Origin: Puniceibacterium sediminis
GTDB taxonomy: Bacteria > Pseudomonadota > Alphaproteobacteria > Rhodobacterales > Rhodobacteraceae
Direction of reading: 5' to 3'
NCBI RefSeq assembly: GCF_900188035.1
Contig: NZ_FZNN01000002.1
Coordinates: forward strand, 305,115-369,114
DNA: 64,000 nt
Under the pieces are notes generated by a model. The model saw nothing but the letters and a program-made list of their open reading frames with translations. It searched no databases and was not told the origin of the DNA. The position numbers and the translations under genes are program-made. Below, piece by piece: positions 27,022 through 35,933 of the stretch (position 1 is the stretch's first letter; the number at the start of each line of letters is the position of its first letter).

Positions 27022-27648
27022 TCAGGGGAGCCTGGTCAGGGCTCCATCCGGAAGCGGCCGTTGCAGGGCCTTCGCGTCCTCCCAGTCCGCCGTCAGCCAG
27101 GTCTCCCATTCCGCAGGAACCGTGAGGATGACCGGCATCGCTTTCGGATGAATTTCGGCCACCTCGCTATTCGGCTCGGTGGTGAGGAACCCGTAGAGAT
27201 CGTCTGTGGTCTCGCCATCCTTCAGTCTTCGGATGCTGGTCCATTCCGACACCCAGAGCCCCGCGAACATAGCCGGGCGATCGTCTGCGATCGAGAACCA
27301 GGCGTTCCCCTCCCCCTTGCCGGCCGGTTCGGCAAAGGATGTGAGCGGGACAAGACAGCGGTTCTCGGGCTTCAGCCACCGGCGCCAGTGCGGCGAGCCG
27401 GTGTTGCGGATGTTGGTGACACCGCGGTCAATGCCGGACTTGGAGTGGAACTGCTTCGGGCTCGGCATCCCCCAGCGTGCGGTCTGCAGGACAAGGTCAT
27501 CGCCATCCAGACGCGCGATAGGGGCGGATTGGTCCGGGTAGATGCTGTCTTGGGTTCCGAGGTTGCCGAGGCGGTCGACGACATTGCGATCCGGAAAAAG
27601 GCCGCGCATCGCGTCCTGGCTGCGGGTGTGGGAGTAAAGGTTGCACAT
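27022..27648 (-). CDS. yedK: SRAP-family protein (YedK/HMCES-like, SOS-associated peptidase)
   Basis: 208 residues. It starts MCNLY with the invariant catalytic Cys2, which forms a thiazolidine crosslink to abasic sites in single-stranded DNA. Other family features: ARWGMPSP, an Asn-containing FNAR-like turn (here VTNIRNTG), PLTSFAEPA with the conserved Glu, and EIHPKAMPVIL with the conserved His. These proteins shield abasic sites during replication stress. No LexA-type box was seen upstream. Confidence 0.92.
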   Translation of the reverse strand: MCNLYSHTRSQDAMRGLFPDRNVVDRLGNLGTQDSIYPDQSAPIARLDGDDLVLQTARWGMPSPKQFHSKSGIDRGVTNIRNTGSPHWRRWLKPENRCLVPLTSFAEPAGKGEGNAWFSIADDRPAMFAGLWVSEWTSIRRLKDGETTDDLYGFLTTEPNSEVAEIHPKAMPVILTVPAEWETWLTADWEDAKALQRPLPDGALTRLP

Positions 27649-27777
27649 GTCTGTCTGATCCTTCAGCTCTTTCCTTCACGGATAGCCGAGAGCCGATCTC
27701 AGTCAACACATCCCACGGGTCGCAACAGCTTCACCCTCCACCTTTTTCGGCGCTCTTGCTCCATTGAATGGGCAATT

Positions 27778-28518
27778 TCACTGGACGGAGATCGGCTGAA
27801 GCTGGGCGTCGGTGTCGAGCTTCAAGAGGCTGCGCCACAGCGGCGTCTTGAACACATGATCCACTTTCTTCCCGGCAAGGTCATCGTCGGTTAGGACAAG
27901 CAAGCCCGCCCATTCCAATGGTCGCAGGACGCAGGAGGAGAATGCAGCCATCTCCCGCCAGCCTGCATTGTCCCAGTCCGGGCCGTCTCCGTAGAAGGCG
28001 CCGAACAGCGCTTTCTCGGTTGTGCCGTGGTCGGCCTCGACATTGATGACGTTCATCCAGACATCCCATTTTCCAAACGGCGCCTCTTCAAAACGGGAGT
28101 AGGCCGCATGGTCGATTTCGAGGACGAAAAACGGAACCAGTTCCGATAATAGCCGCCCTGGGGCTTCGGCAAGGTCTGCTCCCCGCTTGGTCAGCCTGAA
28201 CTCTCCTTTGAAATGCCGCGCCAGGCGCAGCCTAATCAAAAGGAAGTGGAGTAGTTCGAGCGGGGGAAACTCATATTCGTTGATCACCTTGTTGTACCGA
28301 AACATTTCTTCCGCACTGCGTCCCGGCCAGTCAAAGTGTTCGACCGCCCAGTGAACGAAAACGCGCTTAAACGCCATGGTTTTGGTCAGCCCGATGGCTC
28401 TGTGTTCACGCGTGTATTGAAGCGTCAGCAAGGCGGCGCGCAGCATCGGCGAATGCGCAAGGTCGGGATGGTCATCTGACAGGGTATGAAACGTGATCAT
28501 GTCGGGATGCTGCCACAT
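27778..28518 (-). CDS. Conserved hypothetical protein
   Basis: 246 residues from an ATG preceded by GGAA (28500 is a second possible start). It is a soluble, helical, aromatic-rich protein with VFVHWAVEHFDWPGRSAEEM, FRLTKRGADLAEAPGRL and KTPLWRSLLKLDTD. From memory, similar proteins occur in rhizobial and rhodobacterial accessory regions, next to a DUF2786-like gene as here. Function unknown. Confidence 0.6.
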   Translation of the reverse strand: MWQHPDMITFHTLSDDHPDLAHSPMLRAALLTLQYTREHRAIGLTKTMAFKRVFVHWAVEHFDWPGRSAEEMFRYNKVINEYEFPPLELLHFLLIRLRLARHFKGEFRLTKRGADLAEAPGRLLSELVPFFVLEIDHAAYSRFEEAPFGKWDVWMNVINVEADHGTTEKALFGAFYGDGPDWDNAGWREMAAFSSCVLRPLEWAGLLVLTDDDLAGKKVDHVFKTPLWRSLLKLDTDAQLQPISVQ

Positions 28519-28653
28519 GGCATTTCCGGGGACCAGATACTTTGCCAATGCCCGGATCAATATCCCACCGGGTTGGCAACGGGCGCCCGTTGGGGCTTGC
28601 TTGACCTGCTCTCTGCCATGGCGTTCAAGGTCCGGGCAGAAGGAGGGTCGACG

Positions 28654-29094
28654 ATGGCTGGGGAAAAAGAGATTCAGGACAAGCTCGCGAAGCTTGAGGC
28701 GCTGTTCTCACGAGGCGCTACGGCTGGTGAACGTGCGGCGGCAGGTGCGGCACGTGACCGCCTGCAAGCCAGGATTGTCCTTGAAGCAGATGGAAAAGGC
28801 GAACCCGAGACCGAACTGCAGTATTCGCTGCCGGATGTCTGGTCGGTCCGGATTTTTGTGGCGCTTTGCCGCAAGCATGACATCAAGCCGTACCGCTATC
28901 CCAGGCAACGGCGCACAACTGTCATGGTCCGGGTGCATCAACCGACCTTTGAGAGTACGGTGGGAGAGGAGTTCCGAGCACTGCACCGGGAACTCACCGC
29001 GTATTTCGGCGACATGGTCGAGCATCTGATTGCCGATGTCATGAAGGCGGATGGCAACGACGAAACCCTGGAGCAGCGCAAGCTGCCACGCTGA
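28654..29094 (+). CDS. Conserved hypothetical protein (DUF2786-like N-terminus)
   Basis: 146 residues from an ATG with AGGAGGG upstream. The first 45 residues (IQDKLAKLEALFSRGATAGE, then RAAAGAARDRLQARI) resemble the short helical DUF2786 motif. The remainder (YSLPDVWSVRIFVALCRKHD; RTTVMVRVHQP) resembles phage- and plasmid-borne relatives. No catalytic motif. It is transcribed divergently from the gene ending at 27778. Confidence 0.6.
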   Translation: MAGEKEIQDKLAKLEALFSRGATAGERAAAGAARDRLQARIVLEADGKGEPETELQYSLPDVWSVRIFVALCRKHDIKPYRYPRQRRTTVMVRVHQPTFESTVGEEFRALHRELTAYFGDMVEHLIADVMKADGNDETLEQRKLPR

Positions 29095-29260
29095 TGCGAC
29101 GACCCTCGCGGCACGTTTCAATTCACACCAATGTTGCCCATGGTAAGCTAAAGGGCGGTGTGCTGATCCATTTCTCTGCTGTGATGCGTTCAATCAGAAT
29201 AGGACACGTTCGGGGCATAAGCTGATCGGATGCGCACCCTTGGATGAAAAGGAGACAAGG

Positions 29261-29887
29261 ATGTTTTCACGCGCCACCCGGGCAGTCACCGCCTTCGCCA
29301 GTCTGCTGTCCGTCACGGCCTGTTCCGTTTTCGGCAGCGCGGCAGCTCCGGAGCCGGAGTACCGGGTGACATTGTCCGACCCACCATTCGAGGTCCGCGG
29401 CTACGGCGAACTGGTCGTTGCGAAAACCCCCATGGGCGAAGGATCACGCGCGGCGTTTGGCCGTCTTTTCGATTATATTTCGGGCACGAACACCGGAGGG
29501 CGCGACATTGCTATGACCGCCCCCGTCCTGAACACCGACAACTCGAACGGATCGAAGATCGCCATGACCGCGCCAGTGCTCCAGAACCGTGAGGGCGTGC
29601 GCGAGATGGTCTTCGTCCTGCCCGCCGAGATGACTCTGGACACCGCTCCTGTGCCGACCGATCCAGCCGTCACCCTCGGTACCATTCCGCCGCGACGGGT
29701 CGCGGTCGTGCGGTACTCCGGTTTCATGGCCCGCAACGCGGCTGCCCAAGAGGCCCGTCTGCGCAACTGGATGGCGGACAAGAACCTGACGGCGCAGGGC
29801 GCCGCAGAAGTGGCGGGGTACAATCCGCCGTGGACGCTGCCACCCTGGCGCCGCAACGAGATCCTGATCCCGATTGAAGACGATTAG
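29261..29887 (+). CDS. SOUL-family heme-binding lipoprotein
   Basis: 208 residues. An N-terminal lipoprotein signal ends in the lipobox LSVTAC. The SOUL domain begins EPEYRVTLSDPPFEVRGYGE and contains the repeated IAMTAPVL segments and the C-terminal PPWTLPPWRRNEILIPI. SOUL proteins bind heme or related tetrapyrroles. The ATG follows GGAGACAAGG. It is an unrelated cargo gene, not obviously defence-linked. Confidence 0.9.
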   Translation: MFSRATRAVTAFASLLSVTACSVFGSAAAPEPEYRVTLSDPPFEVRGYGELVVAKTPMGEGSRAAFGRLFDYISGTNTGGRDIAMTAPVLNTDNSNGSKIAMTAPVLQNREGVREMVFVLPAEMTLDTAPVPTDPAVTLGTIPPRRVAVVRYSGFMARNAAAQEARLRNWMADKNLTAQGAAEVAGYNPPWTLPPWRRNEILIPIEDD

Positions 29888-29966
29888 CGTTCCGCCGAAC
29901 ATTGAAGTTCCCATTTCGTTCCCGTTTGACTACTCTCTGCAAAAGATCTGCAGAAGGGGACGGGGC

Positions 29967-30553
29967 ATGGCAGGGGCAGGCTATCTCGAGAAGCTGAACG
30001 ACAACCAGCGCGCCGCCGTGGAATTTGGCGTCGGCTCTGATACATTGCCTCCGCCGCTGCTCGTGATCGCAGGGGCCGGGTCGGGCAAGACCAACACGCT
30101 GGCGCACCGCGTGGCGCATCTGCTGGTCAACGGGGCCGATGCGCGGCGCATCCTGCTGATGACCTTCTCGCGCCGTGCGGCGACTGAGCTAACCCGCCGG
30201 TCGAGCGGATTACGGCGCAGGCCATGGGCACCTCGGTCGCCGCCGAGGAGCTGACCTGGGCGGGGACATTCCACGGCATCGGCGCGCGTATCCTGCGCGA
30301 AAATGCGCTGTCTATCGGCCTGCATCCCGACTTCTCGATCCATGATCGCGAGGACAGCGCGGATCTGATGAACCTCTCTCGCCGCGGGCTGGGGTTTTCC
30401 AAAACCGAAAGCCGTTTTCCGGCCAAGGGCACCTGCCTCGCGATCTATTCCCGGGTGGTGAATGCAGAGGCGCCGCTGGGCGACGTCTTGCGCGACCATT
30501 TCCCATGGTGCGCGCCGTGGCAGGCAGAGCTGAAACAGCTCTTCGGCGCCTAG
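29967..30553 (+). pseudogene. UvrD/Rep-type helicase N-terminal fragment, frameshifted
   Basis: The first part reads LNDNQRAAVEFG, then the Walker A motif VIAGAGSGKTNTLAHRVAHL and LLMTFSRRAATELTRR. A one-base deletion near 30202 shifts the frame; it resumes as ERITAQAMGTS and TFHGIGARILRENA. The gene stops at 30553 after ELKQLFGA, before motif II. Over two thirds of a helicase is gone. Confidence 0.85.
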
Positions 30554-30717
30554 CGGCGCAGCAGAAACTCCGAGGGAAACCGTCACCGATAAGGAGTTGG
30601 CCGCGGTCAGGTTCGAAGAGGAATTGGAACGCCTGCTTGGGCAGTAGGTCTGATTCCGCGGGCTCCGTGAATAAGCCACTGCAGGGCTTTTCACCGGCGT
30701 TCTTACAACAGATCGAT

Positions 30718-32487
30718 CTACCGTAAGGCTCCCAGGACATCATCCAGAAGGTAAACGGGGCCGAAATCCTGACCCTCTGGCGCGAAACGGGTTACGCCTG
30801 CATCCCGGAGCCTGCGCGCCACCACTCGACCATCCGTCTTCTCGCGCATAGACAACAATTTTAACGTTGTGAATTTTGCGTGGAACGCCGCAATGTCTGC
30901 GTCTGTCACATAGAGCCCGTTCCGGCGTGTCGCCGGATTGAACAACTCGGTTGCCGAGATGTGACCGGCATTGAAAAGAGCAGGCATAGCACCGCTCTCA
31001 TTTAGTCCGACCTCTCGTGCAAACACACCGAGGGTTTTGACGTCCGGTTTCTCTCCGCGCAGCTTGTTCATGTCGCTCCACCGCACATACAAAGATGTAT
31101 ATCCGACGAGACCCGGGAGTCGCCCGACCTGGACCAGGCCCTTCTGCGCCGCATCAATGGCTTGCTTGATATCAACGCGTGCGCGTCCGGCAGCAACTCC
31201 CAGAGGCAGCCAGTTCGCGTCATCGGCCTCCACCGTGATGGCATCTTTTGTAAGTTCATCAAGCAGAGCGTCGGCGTCGGCGGTATCCCATTGGAGTTTC
31301 GAGACTGCTTGAGGAACTACCGGTTGAATGACGTTCTGACGTATGAGGATCTCGAATTGACTGGATGATACGCCTAATCGTTTTCTCATCGCCGTTGCCA
31401 TGACCAGGCGCTTGGCTTGTGCGATCGCTGGTCGAGCAAGCTTTGCATCAAAGGTCAGGCGAGCGTTATGGCGATCATCCCCGAAATCCACAATACCGAC
31501 GTGCTCCAGGATCTGCCGGGTGATTTGTGCGGACCGCCCAATCTCTTTCGCCGCGGTCACTACTGAGTATAGCCGTGGCGTGGAGAGGGATGTCCCCAGA
31601 ACGGTCTCGCCCGCCGGAATGGCCCAAGTCTTAAAGATGACTTCGCGCAGAACATCACGATAAGGAGCACATCTTATATCATTCGCCATGTCCTGTGCCA
31701 GCCAACGATAAAGCCGACCGAAAGCCTTCTGGGGACTGAATTGCGGTCCATCGACCTTGCCTGCAACGTCGAGCAATGTTTCGGTCAATGCATCCGGGCC
31801 CTGACGCGCGCAGTCAAACCCGACCTCGCGGGCCGACCGTTTGCTGTCTGACCCGCCCGGGATGAACTGGATTATCTCAGCACCCAAAAGTTGGCAGAAC
31901 CTAGCAGCTGTATCGATGGGATGCTTCGAGAGCCACGTCAGATCTGTTCCTGATGAAAGGCGGTCATCCAGCCATAGGTCATAGCTTGTGATCGGCTGGT
32001 GGGGCTGATCCAGCCTTCCTGTCACAACGTCATCGGTGATACTACGAAGGCACGTGGCAAAATCATAGCGTGTCAAGGGGGATGCGATGTTCCAGAGCGG
32101 AACGAGAGCCTGTCCATGGCGGAGGCACACCTCCACGTATCTCAGCTGCCAGTCGCCTCGCATGACCATCTGGCCCTGTGGCGTTACCGTGGAAGAATCA
32201 ATGTCTTCCCGGAGACACGCGGGGCATCCTCTGACTACTGGATTGATCAGGGCGCGAGAGACGAAGTCCTCCTCTCTGAACCGGACCTGAACACTCGCCA
32301 AGGGCTGCGGTGACCAGGACAGCAATTCCTGAAGCGCCGGATCCTGGAGGCCAAACATTTCTGCGATGACTTTGGTCTGACGATCATCGAGGTTGATCAG
32401 CTTCTTGGTTGATAATCCGAGCTCATTGCAGAAGCCGGAAAGCGATAGGCCCCGAATACCTGCTGCGCGTGACACGAACGATACCAC
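30718..32487 (-). CDS. tniQ: TniQ/TnsD-family target-selection protein
   Basis: 589 residues. N-terminal TniQ domain with a zinc-finger pattern Cys88-x2-Cys91 (RGCPACLRED) and Cys121-x2-His124 (EVCLRHG), then a long C-terminal region with helix-turn-helix-like stretches as in the longer TnsD-type proteins. In Tn7 relatives this protein recognises the attachment site and recruits TnsC. The frame is open upstream of the GTG at 32487 (LPNSISIKPEPKPREGVVSF), with no clear ATG, so the true start may be earlier. It lies about 12 kb from, and opposite to, tnsABC. Confidence 0.8.
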   Translation of the reverse strand: MVSFVSRAAGIRGLSLSGFCNELGLSTKKLINLDDRQTKVIAEMFGLQDPALQELLSWSPQPLASVQVRFREEDFVSRALINPVVRGCPACLREDIDSSTVTPQGQMVMRGDWQLRYVEVCLRHGQALVPLWNIASPLTRYDFATCLRSITDDVVTGRLDQPHQPITSYDLWLDDRLSSGTDLTWLSKHPIDTAARFCQLLGAEIIQFIPGGSDSKRSAREVGFDCARQGPDALTETLLDVAGKVDGPQFSPQKAFGRLYRWLAQDMANDIRCAPYRDVLREVIFKTWAIPAGETVLGTSLSTPRLYSVVTAAKEIGRSAQITRQILEHVGIVDFGDDRHNARLTFDAKLARPAIAQAKRLVMATAMRKRLGVSSSQFEILIRQNVIQPVVPQAVSKLQWDTADADALLDELTKDAITVEADDANWLPLGVAAGRARVDIKQAIDAAQKGLVQVGRLPGLVGYTSLYVRWSDMNKLRGEKPDVKTLGVFAREVGLNESGAMPALFNAGHISATELFNPATRRNGLYVTDADIAAFHAKFTTLKLLSMREKTDGRVVARRLRDAGVTRFAPEGQDFGPVYLLDDVLGALR

Positions 32488-32591
32488 CCCCTCACGAGGT
32501 TTAGGCTCAGGTTTTATGGAGATTGAATTAGGCAGGGAGCCGCTCCAGATTAAAAGGGTAGATCAACGATGAACTAAGGCTCAAAGAAATA

Positions 32592-33053
32592 TCAGGACTC
32601 AAGGTCGTTCTCGCCGATTTCAAAAAATGGTCCTCTGTCGATCATCCATTCCGTCAGTTTTTCGACGGCCGTCTGTACATTGGCCGGTTTTCTCAGTGCG
32701 CATTCCCATACAATAGCGATCCGCCATCCTTCTTTTGAAAGCGTTGCCACTGCCGCCTGATCGCGCCGGACATTGGCAGCGAACTTGTCTGCCCAGAACT
32801 CAGCGCGCGTCTTTGGCGTAGACGCATATCGGCAGCCTTCATGCTGATGCCAGAAGCATCCATGCACAAATATTACGACCCTGTGCTTTGGCAAAACCAG
32901 ATCTGGTCGCCCGCTCACGGTCTTGACGTGAAGCCGGTAACGGAATCCTCGCGCGTGAAGGGCGCGGCGCAGCAACAGCTCAGGCCGGGTGTCCTTGCCG
33001 CGGATTCCGGACATCATCCGGGACCGGGTCTCCTTGTTGACAATATCCGTCAT
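32592..33053 (-). CDS. vsr: Vsr-family DNA mismatch endonuclease
   Basis: 153 residues. Catalytic residues occupy the E. coli Vsr positions: Asp51 (SGRPDLVLP), His64 and His69 (VHGCFWHQHEGC), with the N-terminal DNA-clamp MMSGIRGKDTRPE. Vsr nicks beside T:G mismatches caused by deamination of 5-methylcytosine, so it normally accompanies a C5 methyltransferase. The ATG at 33053 follows CAGGAG. The methyltransferase next door is dead. Confidence 0.92.
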   Translation of the reverse strand: MTDIVNKETRSRMMSGIRGKDTRPELLLRRALHARGFRYRLHVKTVSGRPDLVLPKHRVVIFVHGCFWHQHEGCRYASTPKTRAEFWADKFAANVRRDQAAVATLSKEGWRIAIVWECALRKPANVQTAVEKLTEWMIDRGPFFEIGENDLES

Positions 33054-33123
33054 TTGGCTCCTGGCATCGCCCGGCCCACCTGGTATAAAGGCAGACAATG
33101 GTTCATCCTGTGAGGTATCTGAT

Positions 33124-33747
33124 TTGCCAGCCAAATTCGGCATTGTCGATCTGTTTGCCGGTCCAGGTGGACTGGGAGAGGGGTTTTCTTGCCTCAAGGT
33201 GGGTGATCACACACCTTTTCACATCGGCATTTAGGTTGAAAAGGAAGCGTCAGCGCATCGGACGCTCAGGCTGCGGGCTTTTCTCCGGCAGTATGATTCC
33301 GAGCACGGGAAGCTACCGCAAGCCTTCATCGACTTCCACGCAGGGTTGACCAAAGAACCAGTATGGCAAGAGGTTGACGCACACGCATGGTCACATGCTG
33401 AAGCCGAGGCGCGCTGCCTCGAGCTGGGTAAAGGGGATGCCAGCCGGGCTGTCGATTCTGCCATCATTACGCTGCGCCGGAACTTTGACGATACGATCCT
33501 GATCGGAGGGCCGCCCTGCCAGGCTTATTCGCTGGTCGGCCGTGCTCGTTCAAAAGGGAAGGCCGGCTATGTGCCCGAGCAGGACGAGCGGCACTACCTG
33601 TTCCGTGAATACATCAGCGTTCTCGACCGCCTGCGCCCGGCGGCCTTCGTCATGGAAAACGGCAAGGGCATGTTGTCCTCGACCATCTAAAGCCGTCTCG
33701 TATTCGAGATGCTGATGGAGGACCTTGCATCGCTCGGTACGGGTAAG
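33124..33747 (+). pseudogene. DNA cytosine-C5 methyltransferase, N-terminal half, two nonsense codons
   Basis: In a single frame: FGIVDLFAGPGGLGEGF, an in-frame TAG at 33232, then ASAHRTLRLRAF, DTILIGGPPCQAYSLVGRAR (catalytic PCQ), FVMENGKGML, a TAA at 33688, and LVFEMLMEDLASLGTG. The C-terminal target-recognition half is missing. The intact methyltransferase at 60324-61877 is a relative with the same GGPPCQAYSLVGR motif. Confidence 0.88.
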
Positions 33748-34108
33748 CCGCCTCTGCAAAATCAGCCTACTGAGGAGATCGAGCGACGTTTCTTGCTGCG
33801 GTGCCGCGAGCGGAAGCCGCCGTTCGCTGCAGCTGCATAATTCAAGCACACCCGACCGGCAGCAGAGCGGACAAACCGGGCTTTCGCTGCGCGGCGCACG
33901 AAGGCCCGTCCTTTGGAGAAGTAATTCATGGAACGGCGCGCGGATCACAATTGTCCTCTGACGATCTGCATGATCTTCGCGGCGCAGAGCAGCCAAACGC
34001 TTTTCTGCGCTCGGGTTGGAAACAATGTGACTGATCGCTATGTTTGAGATCCGATTGATTGCGGTAGCACCAATGCCATCCGCTCGAAGGTCGTAGCGTA
34101 GGTGTTCC
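33748..34108. other. Gene-free spacer
   Basis: No coding region supported. It contains two TTCGCTGC motifs (33823, 33883) of the kind found in other gene-free gaps of the element. Confidence 0.5.
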
Positions 34109-35314
34109 ATGTCCCAAGAACGAGAGTGCTTCTACTGCGGATGCAAAAAGCAGCTCGCTGAGTTCTCGCACGAGCATATCTGGCCGGATGCGCTCGGAGG
34201 CGATCATCTCCCTGACTTTTGGAAGACGGATCACGTTTGCCGAAGCTGCAACAATACGTCCGGCGTGTTCGTCGATGGCGCATTTATCAAAGGTTTTGCC
34301 GTCACCGGAGAACGAGCAAACGACGCTCTGAGCTACCTCCCGTCGGATCAACCCTCAGGAGCCCTTCCCCTGAACTATCTCGGCGTCGTTCAGAACGTGC
34401 GGCCCGCCGACGGCGAGGTCGTTGACTTTTGGGTGTGCGCTCGTGGTGCAAACGTCCTGCACATCCGGATGGAGGAGAAGGAAGATACTTGGAACGCCTA
34501 CGCTGGGGGCGATCCGCGACGTAACTCGAAGAAGTCCAAGGCAGGACGGGTCATCGTCAGCTTCACGTCTGCAGAACCCTACTGGGTCTGCACCAGCCTT
34601 CAATCCGTCCTACAGCACTTCCCCAAGGCGAAGCGGTTCGTCACCAACTTGGAACTTCCGGCGGACGCGACAAAGTTCCGGGAACTCGATCCTTCAGATG
34701 CGCAGCAAGCCGACGACCTGCGCATTGTTCGCGAGTTCGAGGAGCTGCGCGAGCGGGGTGAGCACGTTCACTGTCAGGTGGCAATCGCTCTGCACGCAGA
34801 CGGACGGTTCCTCGCCAAGGTGGCACTGGCAGCCGGCTACCAACTGTTTGGAAGCGACTTCCTTGCGACGGACTACGCGATGGAACTTCGCAAGGGCTTC
34901 CGCGAAGCCGATCCAAGCAAGCGACATCAGTTGAAAATCCATGGTTCGGGCTATCTGCGAGGCGTCACCCTCGATCCGATCAGTGAAAAGCTGCGTTGGC
35001 CTGGCGGGTGGCAACTGGCAATTCTTAACCTCTCTGAGAAGCTCGCGCTTGTGGTCACGGCACCGACTGGGCGCACGATGTCCATCCAGATTTCGGATGA
35101 CGCTACCCTACTCAGTCGCCTCGGTCCGGAGTACCGGGATGGCGTGTGCTGGGTGACTGTTCCCGCTGCTCAGACCGCCATCGGGCCGATGCCGTATCCG
35201 GATTATCTTGCGCATATGATTGGAGCGGCGAAGGCTCCAAACCTCGCAAAACTCGAGGCGCTACGTAGCGATCCATCCAGATTGCCAAAGACGGGATTGG
35301 ACGATGGTAAGTAG
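34109..35314 (+). CDS. HNH-endonuclease-type protein
   Basis: 401 residues. The N-terminal zinc-binding HNH-like module has Cys7/Cys10 (ECFYCGC), SHEHIWPDALGG (His21, His23), and HVCRSCNNTSG (Cys44, Cys47, Asn48). The remaining about 340 residues are not recognised. HNH modules of this short form are common in phage- and defence-related nucleases. No partner gene adjoins it. Whether it acts as a nuclease rests on the motif alone. Confidence 0.75.
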   Translation: MSQERECFYCGCKKQLAEFSHEHIWPDALGGDHLPDFWKTDHVCRSCNNTSGVFVDGAFIKGFAVTGERANDALSYLPSDQPSGALPLNYLGVVQNVRPADGEVVDFWVCARGANVLHIRMEEKEDTWNAYAGGDPRRNSKKSKAGRVIVSFTSAEPYWVCTSLQSVLQHFPKAKRFVTNLELPADATKFRELDPSDAQQADDLRIVREFEELRERGEHVHCQVAIALHADGRFLAKVALAAGYQLFGSDFLATDYAMELRKGFREADPSKRHQLKIHGSGYLRGVTLDPISEKLRWPGGWQLAILNLSEKLALVVTAPTGRTMSIQISDDATLLSRLGPEYRDGVCWVTVPAAQTAIGPMPYPDYLAHMIGAAKAPNLAKLEALRSDPSRLPKTGLDDGK

Positions 35315-35933
35315 GTTGTTCTCCTCGGGCGCGACAACGTCTGATGGACAAATGTAGAGTGTTTTCGCGGACCTTGTGCCCATCGAGAACGGGCCAGTGC
35401 AACGGTTTCGCCGTTCCAGTTGGGTTCTTCCCGCCCCGCAGAACGCCTCCGCGGGCAGGTCTAAAACCGTACGGAACGCTATGCTGCGCATACTCCACAG
35501 ATCAGTCATAGACGAAGTTGGGGAAAATTGCAGCATTGGTCAATAAGGGCTCCAAGCCGACTTGCGGCGGCGCAGCACGGAGTCATCGGGCCACAACCAC
35601 CTCAGTGCTGCCCGCAGGCGACCGCAGCCAGCCCTTGTACGACATTCGTGCCCGGCGCAGCATTGGGCCGAGCCCAGGACATGAGGGCGGAAAGTGTGAA
35701 TTCGCTGCAAGTGCGAAAATGGCTCTTCCACCACAAGAGCGGACATTGCACGCGCCGGTGTCTGCCAGCGAAACAGCGGCATCGTAGAGAAAGGCACTTC
35801 GGGTGTGTCTCCATGAAGCGGCTCAAATGATCTGAGCTATCAGCCACCACAGTAGAGCACTGTACCGACTCAACTTGGACCACCTGAACTGGCCGACGTT
35901 CTGATTTCACGCAAACCTGAGCAAGATAGCCTT
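35315..35933. other. Gene-free spacer
   Basis: Nothing convincing on either strand. One TTCGCTGC motif at 35701. Probably the remains of earlier insertions. Confidence 0.45.

Noticed and set aside
30590..30650. C-terminal piece TDKELAAVRFEEELERLLGQ as a gene end
   Set aside because: Only about 27 residues without an upstream frame; too short to assign.
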